From a virus, in the IMG/VR virus record IMGVR_UViG_3300012931_000006, positions 1 to 47,739 of that record: a stretch of 47,739 nucleotides of DNA; one strand, 5' to 3'. Under the pieces are notes generated by a model. The model was not told the origin of the DNA, searched no databases, and worked only from the letters and a program-made list of their open reading frames with translations. The position numbers and the translations under genes were made by a program. Shown here one piece after another: positions 8,912 through 17,469 of this stretch. Positions within the stretch are counted from its first letter, which is position 1. Every line of letters starts with the position of its first letter.

Positions 8912-11911
8912 GTGGTTACCACAGTCGTCAAAGCCCCAGACGGACAGGAGGTCACTCGGACATCGGCGGAGATCCCGCCTGAGGAACTGGCACAACTATA
9001 CCTGGCCGGCGCGACTGGGATCGACGAGGGCACACGCATACCTGTTCAGAGCTCGGTTGGGGCAGTCGGGACTGTGTCGCTGTCCGGGCTGCGGAATGCC
9101 TTGAGGAGTGGGTACAAGCTCTCCAACAGTGGGCAACTGGCGGAAGCAGAGCGTGCTGCCACGTATGGCACTGCTGGGCAGCAGGCCATAACCGCCGCTG
9201 AGGGTGCTGCTGACACCCTGACGCTTGGGCTGTATCGGCCGGTTGCAGCTGAGGCGGCGGGGCTCATGGCTGGGGATAATAGCCTGTCAGCGAGGGTCGC
9301 TGCCATGCGCGCCATGGAGGCGAGAGAGGAAATAAACCCAGGCGCTGCGATAGGCGGGGCAGTCGCCGGGGCTGTATTGCCTGAGATCCTTACACTTGGT
9401 GGTGCTACGGCTCTCGAGGGGGCATCGATAGGTGGCCGAATAGCTAGGACGGCCACGGCATTGCCCAGAATGGCGGCAGAAGGCGGACGAGCCGCCGAGG
9501 TCGCTGTCGCAGAACTTGTGGGGGCCGGAAAGACAGCCTCGCCCATCGGCAAGGTGATGTCTAGGCTCATATCGGGGGCAGCAGGAGGGGCAGCAGAGGC
9601 GCTCCCGTATGCAGTCGGGCATGGTTATGCGGAAGCCTACGCGAACCCAGAGGCCAGCGCAGAGCGTATCCTAGCCGGGATCGGGCTCGAGACGTTGGCA
9701 GGTGGCGTCGCTGGTGGCATATTCGGCGGCGGTAGCGCTGCACTGGCGGAAGCGAAGCCGCTGACCAGCAAAGCCGCAGGCACCATCCAAAACATGATCG
9801 ACAGGCTCCGCCCGGCAGATGTCGAGGCGGCGGCTGCTCGTATGTTCGATGGACACGTGGCGAATGGCCTAGGCGACAAGGCCGTCGACTTGGCCGCCAC
9901 ACTGAGCACTGGCGACAGGGGGGCGATTCGATCGCTGGCGACTGGCGACGGGGAAGGCCTTCTGTCCGCTGAGGCTCGTCGACGCCGCGCTGTAGCTGTC
10001 TACGACTCGAAAGAGATCCGGGACAAGGCTGTAGACCAAATGCGCGCGCACCTCGACACCCTTATGGACGTGACGGACGCTGTCACCGATGAGGCTAGGG
10101 GGACGCTGAAGACTGAGCAGATTCGGAAGCTCGTGGCAGACGCCGATCACGTCGGGGCTATGCAGACAGCCAAACAGTCAATCAATGAGCTCGGCGGGAC
10201 GATTGAGCAAATGCTGGCTAAGCCGGATTCGTTTGGCGAGGTTAAGAGGATGAACGACATCCTTGCGGCTACTCGTCACGCACAGTCTAGGATTGAGCAG
10301 GCGGAGGTGAAGTTCGGGGAGGCCTACAAAGCGGGTGGCCTGCTTGACTCCGGGATGCAAGAAGCGACGTCAGCGGCGTTCTCGACACTGGACGATCTCA
10401 AACGCCAGATCGGCAGAGCCAGAAATCTTCGTGGTGCGCAAATGCCGTCAGGCCGAGACGGGGCAACGCTTGGCGAGCTCGAGAACATCTATGAGGGCTT
10501 CAGAACCCGCCTTGAGGACACCGGGACGTGGGGGAAAGCTGCGACTGCGCAGAAGGAGATCAACTCGAAGTGGACCGAGATGCTTGGCATCCAGCGCCAA
10601 TTCCGAGACGCACTCACGACGAACGTCGGCCGAAGTTCCACCAACCCGTGGGCAGACTCATTTCGATCCGATCCGGAGAGGATCGCGAAGTACCTGGACG
10701 GCATCACCAACCCCGAGAAGGACTTGGTGCATGGTTTCGTCAAGCGATACACGGACGCCAGCGCGGAGTTGGTCCAGAAGATATCCGACAACTACGAGCT
10801 CCCGGAGCACCTGACAGGCGTTGGAGGCAAAGCCAGGGAGGCAGTAGACGGGCTACACGGGGTCACAAAAGAGGTCGAGGGAGCGCTCGTGCTGAAGAAC
10901 CAGCTCAAGCAGCTCATAGAGGACACAAGCGGGACCAACGGGCTTGGCGGCGCTGCCGTGATGGGCATGCTCGGAGCGGCGATTGGAGGCGGGCTTGGAG
11001 ACGACTTGTCGACGCCTGTCGGGATAGCTGGTGCGGCCGCAGGTCTGCTCATGTCTCCTGGCCGAGGCATCCGGCAGCTAGCCGCGTTGGAACGAGTCAT
11101 GGGCAACGCGGCTCGTAAGCTTGATGGGCGAGTCGCCAGACATGTGCGGAGCCTGGGGTCTGGCAAGGCTGGCAAGGCGCTACAGACAGCCCGCGAGGCG
11201 GCGTACCGATTGCCCCCCGCGCTCCGTAGCGCTGGCACTGCCATCGCTAGCACATCGCGAGGTGTGGCAACGGTAGGAAGTGTACAGGAGGCTAACCGGC
11301 TCTACACGAAGACACGCGACGACATCTCCGAAGCTACCTCGGACCCGGTGGCGTGGCGACAAGGTGTCGACCGCTCGTTGGCACCGTTGGCTGAGGTGTC
11401 GCCGGCCGTGGTGAAGGCTGCTGGGGATAAGGCTGCAGCCGCGCTCAAGTTCCTTGCGACGAAGCTGCCGACGTCGGCCCCGCCTGATCCGCTGACTCCC
11501 CAGCTGCGTGAAGTGAAGCCACCGGATTATGAGCTGGTGCGGTTTGCTCGATACGTCAAGGCGGTCCAGGACCCGAGTGTTCTTGTCGATGAGCTTGAGC
11601 GAGGGTCTCTGAGTCTAGAGACTGTGGAGGCTGTCAAGTCTGTCTACCCAGAGACATACGAGCAGGTCCGGCAGACGATCCTGAACGAGCTTTCGAAGGC
11701 TAAGCACCCGCTCCCGTATCAGGAGCGCACCAGGCTTGAGATCCTGCTCGGGATTCCAGCAAGCGGGAGTGACCCGCAACTCTGGCAGAGGCTTCAAGTG
11801 CCGCCGCCGGAGGATCCCAAGCGTCCCACGGCACGGCGCGGTGGGGGCGGGTCGGCGCTCAAGGCAGTCGCGAGCACCTACCAAACGACGTTGAACAAAC
11901 TCGAGGTCTAA
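8912..11911 (+). CDS. Large internal virion / DNA ejection protein, 999 aa
   Basis: This starts with GTG at 8912 after the ribosome binding site AGGAGA. The protein is Ala/Gly-rich. It has hydrophobic Gly/Ala segments at about residues 145-190 and 220-280 and a further Gly-rich hydrophobic hairpin near 680-715 (GAAVMGMLGAAIGGGLGDD). Long amphipathic helices lie between them. Such large proteins with latent membrane-inserting segments are typical of ejection proteins that form the conduit across the cell envelope. No lytic transglycosylase motif is apparent. Position after the tail genes supports the assignment. Confidence 0.6.
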   Translation: MVTTVVKAPDGQEVTRTSAEIPPEELAQLYLAGATGIDEGTRIPVQSSVGAVGTVSLSGLRNALRSGYKLSNSGQLAEAERAATYGTAGQQAITAAEGAADTLTLGLYRPVAAEAAGLMAGDNSLSARVAAMRAMEAREEINPGAAIGGAVAGAVLPEILTLGGATALEGASIGGRIARTATALPRMAAEGGRAAEVAVAELVGAGKTASPIGKVMSRLISGAAGGAAEALPYAVGHGYAEAYANPEASAERILAGIGLETLAGGVAGGIFGGGSAALAEAKPLTSKAAGTIQNMIDRLRPADVEAAAARMFDGHVANGLGDKAVDLAATLSTGDRGAIRSLATGDGEGLLSAEARRRRAVAVYDSKEIRDKAVDQMRAHLDTLMDVTDAVTDEARGTLKTEQIRKLVADADHVGAMQTAKQSINELGGTIEQMLAKPDSFGEVKRMNDILAATRHAQSRIEQAEVKFGEAYKAGGLLDSGMQEATSAAFSTLDDLKRQIGRARNLRGAQMPSGRDGATLGELENIYEGFRTRLEDTGTWGKAATAQKEINSKWTEMLGIQRQFRDALTTNVGRSSTNPWADSFRSDPERIAKYLDGITNPEKDLVHGFVKRYTDASAELVQKISDNYELPEHLTGVGGKAREAVDGLHGVTKEVEGALVLKNQLKQLIEDTSGTNGLGGAAVMGMLGAAIGGGLGDDLSTPVGIAGAAAGLLMSPGRGIRQLAALERVMGNAARKLDGRVARHVRSLGSGKAGKALQTAREAAYRLPPALRSAGTAIASTSRGVATVGSVQEANRLYTKTRDDISEATSDPVAWRQGVDRSLAPLAEVSPAVVKAAGDKAAAALKFLATKLPTSAPPDPLTPQLREVKPPDYELVRFARYVKAVQDPSVLVDELERGSLSLETVEAVKSVYPETYEQVRQTILNELSKAKHPLPYQERTRLEILLGIPASGSDPQLWQRLQVPPPEDPKRPTARRGGGGSALKAVASTYQTTLNKLEV

Positions 11912-11912
11912 T

Positions 11913-12167
11913 ATGTGGGCACAAATGCACGGGGCGCGAAAAACACCTACCGCCACTGGCGCGATCGTCGCCAGTGATACCACCGTCTATGACCCCCCGC
12001 TGCGCGTGGTTTGGGCCATTGGCGCCGGGAACCTGGTGGTACAGCTTGCCAGCGACCTGACCAACGTCGTGACAATCCCGGTGTTGGCTAACGAGCGTGT
12101 GACAGAATTCGAGATCCGAAAGGTGATGGCAGCCACGACGGCATCCGGCATCTACGGTGCCGCATGA
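11913..12167 (+). CDS. Small beta-rich virion protein (spike-base-like)
   Basis: This 84-residue protein has the pattern (LRVVWAIGAGNLVVQLA, TIPVLANERVTEFEIRKVMA, then a short IYGA end) seen in a common family of small phage proteins. One member is annotated as spike-base protein in gene transfer agents, as I recall it. It lies immediately before the receptor-binding protein and overlaps it by ATGA, which fits a base for a spike. The family match is from memory and moderate. Confidence 0.55.
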   Translation: MWAQMHGARKTPTATGAIVASDTTVYDPPLRVVWAIGAGNLVVQLASDLTNVVTIPVLANERVTEFEIRKVMAATTASGIYGAA

Positions 12168-13639
12168 GTCTCGGTCTTGGGCTCGGGCTATGCGGGCGCC
12201 GCGCGGTGAGCACAGCCTCAGCCCCGACGGTGGCGATCACCTCCCCGTCGGCTGGTGCGGCGTTCGTGCGGTATGCCGGAGGCGACACGGTGACCGTGTC
12301 AGGCACGTACACGGGCGCGACGTCGGTGACCGTCTCGGCAGTAGTAGACGGTGTCCTAGTTTCGTGGGGCGCCGCCGTGTTGTCGGCTGGGTCGCTGGCG
12401 CTGGCGCGCACGGTGACAGCGGCGGACATCTGTGGCCCTACGGGTAGCGTGGTGTTGTACGCCACCGCCGTTGGGCCGGGTGGCACCACTACGAGTCCCA
12501 CTGTCACGGTGCGCATCACGGACCCGCTTTCCAGGCTCGGAGGGTGGATAGACGATCCTGACTCTGGTATCGGTAGACCTACACAATTCCCTCTGACAAA
12601 TGGGGATTTCGAAAGCGGCACCACTGGATGGACAGCCGTGAATTGTACGCTCACCACGACAGCGGGGGCTCGCACTGGCGGGGCGGGGTCTTTGCTCGGG
12701 CTATTGACACCGAGCGGGACCAACCACTATGTGCACCAGTCCCCTGGGCTGACGGTCACGCTACGTCTGCGCATACGCGTGTGGGAGATGGCCGCTGTCG
12801 GCACGACACACACCACAGGCACGACGGTCACGTACAACACTTACGATTCGATCGCGGCGACAGGGGCGTGGATTTCGCGAGATTTCTATAAGAACGTCAG
12901 TGCTGGGTCCACGTCGATTGCGTTTGGGGCCACGTCTGCGACGATTCCTGTGTACCTCGACGACCTCACCGAAGAGTACGTCGCGCTATCCACGTGGACT
13001 CCTGCCACGCTATCGACCGCATGGGCGTCCCACTACTGGACGCAATCCATCACATCCCGCATGCCGTGGGACACCGAGACCCTTATCAGCGGGCACAACG
13101 CAATCTCGCACAACGGTACCTCGCATCGCCTGTACGGGTCGCTATCGGCTGCGTCGTATGCGCCCCTGCACAGCGCTACCGGGTGCTACCTAGTGCGTGC
13201 GCTGACAACAGGCTCGGGCACGACAGGCGTTGGGACGGTGCTCGACTCGCACAACAATTCGGCGTCCACCGCGGGGATTTCGCTGAGTTACGACCGTGTA
13301 AACGCCCTTGCGGAGTTCAAGAAATCGAACGCTTCTGGGACGCTGCTCGTGGACATCACGGCCGCGTGCGCTCGGAGCGCGACGCATGTCATTGAGGCGT
13401 GGTCGTCGGAATCCGCAGGATCATCGATCGCGGTGGACGGAGGGACGGCTACAACGGCGGCCGCGTACTCGGGCAGTTCGTCCGCGTCTCCCTCGGGTCT
13501 GTGCCTAGGCAGCACGACTGGCGCGGCGAACTTTTTTGCCACGCAGATGGGCAAAGGTTGGACGCTACTCGGCGTGCCCACGGCGAGCGAGCGCGCGGCG
13601 ATTGTATCGTCGCTCAAATCATGGGCAGGAGTATCCTGA
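12164..13639 (+). CDS. Receptor-binding tail spike/fibre protein
   Basis: The 491-residue product is very rich in Gly, Ser, Thr and Ala and almost entirely beta. Residues about 20-125 look like an Ig-like domain (PTVAITSPSAGAAF). A carbohydrate-binding-type motif, NGDFESGTTGWTAVNC, begins near residue 146. The C-terminal part resembles a concanavalin/LamG sandwich, ending in LGVPTASERAAIVSSLKSW. Sugar-binding modules at this place in the genome suggest host surface attachment. The ATG overlaps the previous stop (ATGA). I see no hydrolase residues. Confidence 0.65.
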   Translation: MSLGLGLGLCGRRAVSTASAPTVAITSPSAGAAFVRYAGGDTVTVSGTYTGATSVTVSAVVDGVLVSWGAAVLSAGSLALARTVTAADICGPTGSVVLYATAVGPGGTTTSPTVTVRITDPLSRLGGWIDDPDSGIGRPTQFPLTNGDFESGTTGWTAVNCTLTTTAGARTGGAGSLLGLLTPSGTNHYVHQSPGLTVTLRLRIRVWEMAAVGTTHTTGTTVTYNTYDSIAATGAWISRDFYKNVSAGSTSIAFGATSATIPVYLDDLTEEYVALSTWTPATLSTAWASHYWTQSITSRMPWDTETLISGHNAISHNGTSHRLYGSLSAASYAPLHSATGCYLVRALTTGSGTTGVGTVLDSHNNSASTAGISLSYDRVNALAEFKKSNASGTLLVDITAACARSATHVIEAWSSESAGSSIAVDGGTATTAAAYSGSSSASPSGLCLGSTTGAANFFATQMGKGWTLLGVPTASERAAIVSSLKSWAGVS

Positions 13640-14010
13640 TGGCAATCACTGGTGCTTTGGCGGATTTGCAGGCTCTCGAGCTCTACGTGGACCGGTACTT
13701 CCGACTGCCGTCCCCGGCGTCGAGGGCGTGGCCAGGCTACACGACGTGCCAAAACTATTGCCAAGACTGCGACTCGGCAGGACACCCGACGATCGTGCTT
13801 GGGCCAGAAACGCGGTTCTTGTGCCCGACGTGTGGCCGCACAGCGGACGAGTACACATGCGCCTGTCTGCATGTGTGGGAGGTCGAAAACGGCACATTCG
13901 ACGAAAACGAGTTCACGGTCGCGATCATCGACGCAGCCATCGCGGTGGCCGCTGCGGACCGCACCGACTTCCAGGCAGCGATGGCGCGGCTTAGCTACGA
14001 GGGCGTGTAA
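13639..14010 (+). CDS. Cys-rich zinc-finger-like protein, 123 aa
   Basis: Residues 35-80 contain CQNYCQDC, then CPTCGRT, then CAC, enough Cys to bind one or two zinc ions. The N-terminus is helical with a conserved-looking PSPASRAWPGY segment and the C-terminus is acidic and helical. The ATG shares a base with the spike stop; an ATG at 13621 is possible but lacks a better ribosome binding site. Its position between spike and holin-like genes suggests a minor virion or assembly protein, but no family is recognised. Confidence 0.6.
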   Translation: MAITGALADLQALELYVDRYFRLPSPASRAWPGYTTCQNYCQDCDSAGHPTIVLGPETRFLCPTCGRTADEYTCACLHVWEVENGTFDENEFTVAIIDAAIAVAAADRTDFQAAMARLSYEGV

Positions 14011-14312
14011 TGCAATACATCATCGATCATCAGGCTTTGATTCTCGCGATCGCGTCGCTTGTCTTGACCGGCGCGGTCAACGTCGCGACCCGGCTCAAGA
14101 CGCCCGAGGAGTGGATCGCGCTGGCGGACTCGTACCCGCGCACGCACGCGCTGCTGACGCTCCTGCGAGCGGTCGGTATCGACCCCGTGCTCGCATGGCG
14201 CTCCGCGCAAGCGCTGGTGGCGGGGCGCGCGGTCGCGTCGCAGTCGGTGCTTCCCGCGGCAGAGCAGCCGATCGCCCGCGTCATCGTGTCCAAGAACGCG
14301 GAGAAGCCGTGA
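14010..14312 (+). CDS. Small membrane protein, possible holin
   Basis: A 100-residue protein with one N-terminal transmembrane segment (about residues 8-27, ALILAIASLVLTGAVNVA). An amphipathic segment follows (LADSYPRTHALLTLLRAVGIDP) that recurs in small proteins of lysis regions of Gram-negative phages. It opens the lysis cassette and is joined at both ends by overlapping start/stop codons. One membrane span plus a basic tail would fit a class III holin or an associated factor; this is a tentative role. Confidence 0.55.
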   Translation: MQYIIDHQALILAIASLVLTGAVNVATRLKTPEEWIALADSYPRTHALLTLLRAVGIDPVLAWRSAQALVAGRAVASQSVLPAAEQPIARVIVSKNAEKP

Positions 14313-14803
14313 GCGCAGGAGGCAACGGCACATCGGTCTCGGCAGGGGCGTGCGCTCGCCACGACGCGGAGATGGACCAGCTCGCGGACGACGTGCGCAC
14401 CTACACGCGGCACTACCACGAGCTGGACGAGCGTGTGGACAGGCACGACCGGGACTTCGGCGCGATCACGACTGAGCTCGCGGCGATACAGCGCGCGGTG
14501 GGCACAGTGGTCGACTCGGTCACTGCGATGCACGAGGAGATCCGCCGGCTCGTGCGCCCGAGGATGCCGTCGATCGCCGACGAGTTCGGCGAGACCACCA
14601 AGACCAACCTACGGGTAGGCGACACGGACGCACTTGCGCATCAGCTCGCAGATGCGAGAGTCGAGATCGCCGCTCTCAAGGCTGACCAGTCCGCGCGCAG
14701 GTCTGAGCGCGTGCAACGGGTCGACGCCTGGCGCGTGTGGGTGCCGGTGCTCGTGGGCGTCTTGGGCGCGGTCTCAGCCGTGCTCAGTCAGGTCTTGCGG
14801 TGA
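14309..14803 (+). CDS. Coiled-coil protein with C-terminal membrane anchor (holin or spanin candidate)
   Basis: The GTG at 14309 overlaps the previous stop as GTGA. The product has 164 residues: a His/Asp/Arg-rich coiled coil (about 18-75), a second helical region, and one C-terminal membrane helix (VWVPVLVGVLGAVSAVLSQV, near 142-162). The order coiled coil then terminal anchor is like XhlA-type or tail-anchored lysis proteins. Function in membrane disruption is likely from context; holin and spanin roles cannot be separated by sight. Confidence 0.55.
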   Translation: MSAGGNGTSVSAGACARHDAEMDQLADDVRTYTRHYHELDERVDRHDRDFGAITTELAAIQRAVGTVVDSVTAMHEEIRRLVRPRMPSIADEFGETTKTNLRVGDTDALAHQLADARVEIAALKADQSARRSERVQRVDAWRVWVPVLVGVLGAVSAVLSQVLR

Positions 14804-14928
14804 CACCGAGCGGTGGTTATGGGGATGGGGATCGACCCGCGCCCGAGCAGCGAGCCATGGGCCTGACTGGAGACGGTCGGACCTATGGCCCGCGGCTGCG
14901 GAGAGACATCGAGGAGTCATCGGAATGA
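14800..14928 (+). CDS. 42-residue hydrophilic miniprotein
   Basis: The GTG at 14800 overlaps the preceding stop as GTGA and the TGA overlaps the next ATG as ATGA. These double overlaps are the main evidence that it is translated. The peptide is Gly/Asp/Arg-rich, with PSGGYGDGDRPAPEQ at the start and an acidic end, and has no hydrophobic segment. No function can be proposed. Confidence 0.45.
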   Translation: MTPSGGYGDGDRPAPEQRAMGLTGDGRTYGPRLRRDIEESSE

Positions 14929-15272
14929 TGGAATCTAAGTGGTTCTGCGTCGGGTCGATAGCGCAAGCGCTCGAGCTGTTCCCAGACATGCCGGACCTCC
15001 TGCGCTCATGCCGGGAGATGTTCGGCGAGGGTTGTCCAAGCCTCGTGGTCTGCCTGTGCACAGCGGATGGACACGAGCGCCATCCGCTGAAATGGACGCT
15101 GAACGCCGCAGAGAATCGGATCTGCTCGCCGTCGTGCGAGGTCTGTCCGACGGCGCACGTCGTCGAGAAGCGGGTCCGAGCACTGATGAGCGGGAGGATG
15201 ACCGGGAGGGAGTTCGAGGCGGAGATGAACACCGACAAGGCCCAGCTGTCAGCGCTGGGGAAGGGAAAGTAA
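14925..15272 (+). CDS. Cys-containing protein, 115 aa (unknown)
   Basis: This begins at ATG 14925 in an ATGATG overlap with the previous stop. It has seven Cys residues, among them CLC and CSPSCEVCPT, suggesting a metal site or disulfides. The N-terminus reads WFCVGSIAQALELFPDMPDLL. The tail is Lys-rich. It lies within the lysis region but has no signal peptide. Family not recognised. Confidence 0.55.
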   Translation: MMESKWFCVGSIAQALELFPDMPDLLRSCREMFGEGCPSLVVCLCTADGHERHPLKWTLNAAENRICSPSCEVCPTAHVVEKRVRALMSGRMTGREFEAEMNTDKAQLSALGKGK

Positions 15273-15273
15273 C

Positions 15274-15489
15274 ATGAACAAGCCCAGTATCGGCCGGATT
15301 GTCCACTGCGTTGACGGGACATCACACCACCTTCCTGCGATCGTGACCAACATCTGGACTGAGTCCATCGATGCCTATGTCTTCGGCGATCCTGCATTTG
15401 ACTATCCGAAATTTGTTTGCGGGGTGCCGTACTCGGATCTGCCGGAACCGGGCACCTGGCACTGGCCTGAGCGGGAGGTGTCACCATGA
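15274..15489 (+). CDS. Small protein, 71 aa (unknown)
   Basis: The ATG at 15274 is one base after the previous stop, with GGGGAAGGG upstream. The sequence IGRIVHCVDGTSHHLPAIVTNIW and a Pro/Trp-rich end (PEPGTWHWPE) look like a small beta-barrel of the type seen in many short phage proteins of unknown role. It ends in an ATGA overlap with the lipoprotein gene. Confidence 0.6.
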   Translation: MNKPSIGRIVHCVDGTSHHLPAIVTNIWTESIDAYVFGDPAFDYPKFVCGVPYSDLPEPGTWHWPEREVSP

Positions 15490-15890
15490 TCCGCCGAGCC
15501 ACGCTCCTGAGTTTCTGTGCACTGGCCGTCTCGCTGGGGCTCATCCCGACTGTGTCCGGGTGCTCGCTGCTTCAGTCCGGGTGCACTGCCGCTGCGCCGA
15601 CACTCGCGGCCGCAGACGTTTACCTGACCGACGCGAAGGTGTGGGTCGAAAAGGCTGCGGCTGTGGCAACGACCGACGAACAGCGCGAGATCGTGACCGA
15701 GGCCCGGACCGCGCTGGACCTCGCCGACAAGGCGATCACGGCGGCCCGTGGGTCTTGCGAGGCTGTCGAGATCAAGAGTGTGTTCGCGGCCTTCGTCGCG
15801 ATCTGGCCGCTCGTGTCTCCGCTGCTCGCAACCACCGGAAGCGCGGTCGGCACCGTGCACGGTCCGCTCGTGATGGAGGTGGCACGATGA
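15486..15890 (+). CDS. Lipoprotein in lysis cassette (possible outer-membrane spanin partner)
   Basis: A 134-residue protein with a basic N-terminus, a hydrophobic core and a lipobox-like sequence ending TVSGC at Cys26, so it is likely cleaved and lipidated. The residue after Cys is Ser, which favours outer-membrane sorting. A helical mid-region is followed by a second hydrophobic stretch near residues 100-125 (FAAFVAIWPLVSPLL). Lipoproteins in Gram-negative phage lysis cassettes are usually o-spanins, though this one is larger and more hydrophobic than usual. It is coupled by ATGA to both neighbours. Confidence 0.6.
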   Translation: MIRRATLLSFCALAVSLGLIPTVSGCSLLQSGCTAAAPTLAAADVYLTDAKVWVEKAAAVATTDEQREIVTEARTALDLADKAITAARGSCEAVEIKSVFAAFVAIWPLVSPLLATTGSAVGTVHGPLVMEVAR

Positions 15891-16663
15891 ACTACGGGTT
15901 CGGTCTCAAGCGAACGTCCCCGCACGAGCTGGACATGCGCACCATGTACTCCGCGCCGGCGATCTCGCCCCCCGAGGAGTACCTAGCGAACCTGCACCTT
16001 CCGATGCGTGGGGTCAATCAGGGGCCCACCAGCACCTGCGTCGCCCAAGCGATCCGGCAGGGTGTCTACGCGACATCGAAGCTCTACGGGCTCGGGCCTG
16101 TGATCATGAGCGCGCTTGGGCTGTACTACTGCGCACGGTCGAAAGGCTTCGGTACGCGGATTACCGACGACGGTTGCTACCCGTGCGACGCGGCGCAGGT
16201 GCTGCGCGAGGTAGGCTGCACCCCTGATGCAGCGTGGCCGTTCGACGCGCGTCGCGTCAACGACGAGCCTCCGTTCGAAGCCTACATCTCCGCGCCCAAC
16301 CGGCGGTGGTTTTGGCTCGAACGCATCACGGCGACGGGCGAAGCTCGATCGCACGCTCTTCGATGCGCGATCGCTTCTGGGCGCATGGTCGTCAAGGGTA
16401 TGGCGCTCGACGATCGCGTCTTCGACTGGGCATCTGAAGGCGATCGACCGTACTCGCGCGTGGGCCAGATCATCGGCTACCACGCCGAAATCGTGCCCGC
16501 GTACCGTCGTGCAGGACCTGTATCCGTGTCGTCGTGGGGGATGCCCGATCGCATCGATGCGTGGAATTACATCGAGGGAGCCGACGACGTGACCGATCTG
16601 TGGATCGTGCGAGTCGACGAGTCGGCGCTCAAGGCGCTGGCCGAGAAGGGGGTGCAGTCATGA
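15887..16663 (+). CDS. Papain-like (C1A) cysteine peptidase
   Basis: The 258-residue product carries the papain layout. The oxyanion Gln45 and nucleophile Cys51 sit in NQGPTSTCVAQAI with the standard spacing of six. A candidate His199 lies in GYHAEIVPAY, and an SSWG motif follows at 215-218. In papain the equivalent motif is NSWG, so the catalytic-triad Asn is Ser here. There is no signal peptide or propeptide. It sits among holin, lipoprotein and lysozyme genes. A role in cleaving envelope or peptidoglycan-linked peptides is inferred. It starts at ATG 15887 in an ATGA overlap. Confidence 0.7.
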   Translation: MNYGFGLKRTSPHELDMRTMYSAPAISPPEEYLANLHLPMRGVNQGPTSTCVAQAIRQGVYATSKLYGLGPVIMSALGLYYCARSKGFGTRITDDGCYPCDAAQVLREVGCTPDAAWPFDARRVNDEPPFEAYISAPNRRWFWLERITATGEARSHALRCAIASGRMVVKGMALDDRVFDWASEGDRPYSRVGQIIGYHAEIVPAYRRAGPVSVSSWGMPDRIDAWNYIEGADDVTDLWIVRVDESALKALAEKGVQS

Positions 16664-16806
16664 GCGAGGTAGGCTGTGAGGCGCAGGTGCTCAGGTGGCT
16701 ATTTTGGGCGCGAGTGCGCGAGGTCTCGGCGCAGGTGAGGCACTGGTCTGCCGATCGCCGAGCCCACGCGATGCCCGCCATCAGGCCGGAAAGGGTGCCG
16801 TCATGA
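16660..16806 (+). CDS. 48-residue miniprotein
   Basis: Both ends overlap neighbours as ATGA, supporting translation. The peptide is basic, with an amphipathic Trp-containing helix (VLRWLFWARVREVSAQVRHW) that could lie on a membrane surface. It might be an accessory lysis peptide, but nothing specific shows that. Confidence 0.45.
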   Translation: MSEVGCEAQVLRWLFWARVREVSAQVRHWSADRRAHAMPAIRPERVPS

Positions 16807-17189
16807 CCCCCGACGAGGCTGTAGCTCAGCTCCAAGCTCGCGCGCGTCGTCGCAAGGAGCGCCTCGTGGAGAAGGTGGTGGTCGTCGTGTTCATCCTTGT
16901 CGCGCTGGCCGTTGCACGACTTCTGACCGGATGCACCCCCGCGACCACCGAGACGCAGCACGCCACGGTCAGCGCGCCTACTGAGACCGCGGTGGAAGCG
17001 TGCGCGCCCTCGTGCGCGGTGCTCGCGGTGCATGGGTGCGAGCCCGACGGCTGTGTCGATAGCTGCCGGCGACTCGCGGTGCTGGGCTACGTGTGGCCCA
17101 CCAGCGCCAGCGGGCCGCTGTGCATTCGTCGCGCAACCACGCTCGCGGGCGTGCGGGCGTGCAACGTGCGGTGCGAGGGGGGACGATGA
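16803..17189 (+). CDS. Membrane-anchored Cys-rich protein with lipobox-like motif
   Basis: A 128-residue protein with a charged N-terminus (residues 1-24), a membrane segment (about 25-43, VVVVVFILVALAVARLL) and LLTGC at 40-44, which resembles a lipobox. The remainder has nine further Cys residues and is Thr/Ala-rich, suggesting an oxidised periplasmic domain. It could be an i-spanin-like or unusual lipoprotein partner of the 15486 product. ATGA overlaps occur at both ends. Confidence 0.55.
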   Translation: MTPDEAVAQLQARARRRKERLVEKVVVVVFILVALAVARLLTGCTPATTETQHATVSAPTETAVEACAPSCAVLAVHGCEPDGCVDSCRRLAVLGYVWPTSASGPLCIRRATTLAGVRACNVRCEGGR

Positions 17190-17317
17190 GCCTCGCGTGT
17201 CTCGTCGGTACCGCGATCGCAGCACTAGCGCGGCTCGTACCACTGCCCCCAGAGCGACACGGCCGGCTGCGCGCGCTGATGCGTGTGCTGCGGAATCTCG
17301 ACAAGGACAGGCCATGA
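17186..17317 (+). CDS. 43-residue hydrophobic/basic peptide
   Basis: It starts MSLACLVGTAIAALARLVPL, a short hydrophobic helix, and ends in an Arg-rich amphipathic segment. ATGA overlaps at both ends mark it as a translated member of the lysis operon. The shape is that of a tiny membrane-active or antiholin-like peptide; this is a guess. Confidence 0.45.
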   Translation: MSLACLVGTAIAALARLVPLPPERHGRLRALMRVLRNLDKDRP

Positions 17318-17469
17318 GGCCCCGCCATGACGGAGACGAGCAAGACGTCTTCAGCAAGCGCTGGCGCCGACTGCTCGCGTGCTGCTCGCGTGCGGGCTAC
17401 TGCGCGCGAGTCAAGCGCCGGTGCCGCCGACGCGAGCGACGCGATGGCAGACGGGAGTGCAAGCCATGA
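17314..17469 (+). CDS. 51-residue Arg/Cys-rich peptide
   Basis: The frame is chosen because its ATG overlaps the previous stop and its TGA overlaps the lysozyme ATG, both as ATGA. The peptide is extremely basic with a CCSRAGYC cluster. An alternative ATG at 17327 in another frame gives an 89-residue peptide without matching overlaps. Function unknown. Confidence 0.4.
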   Translation: MRPRHDGDEQDVFSKRWRRLLACCSRAGYCARVKRRCRRRERRDGRRECKP

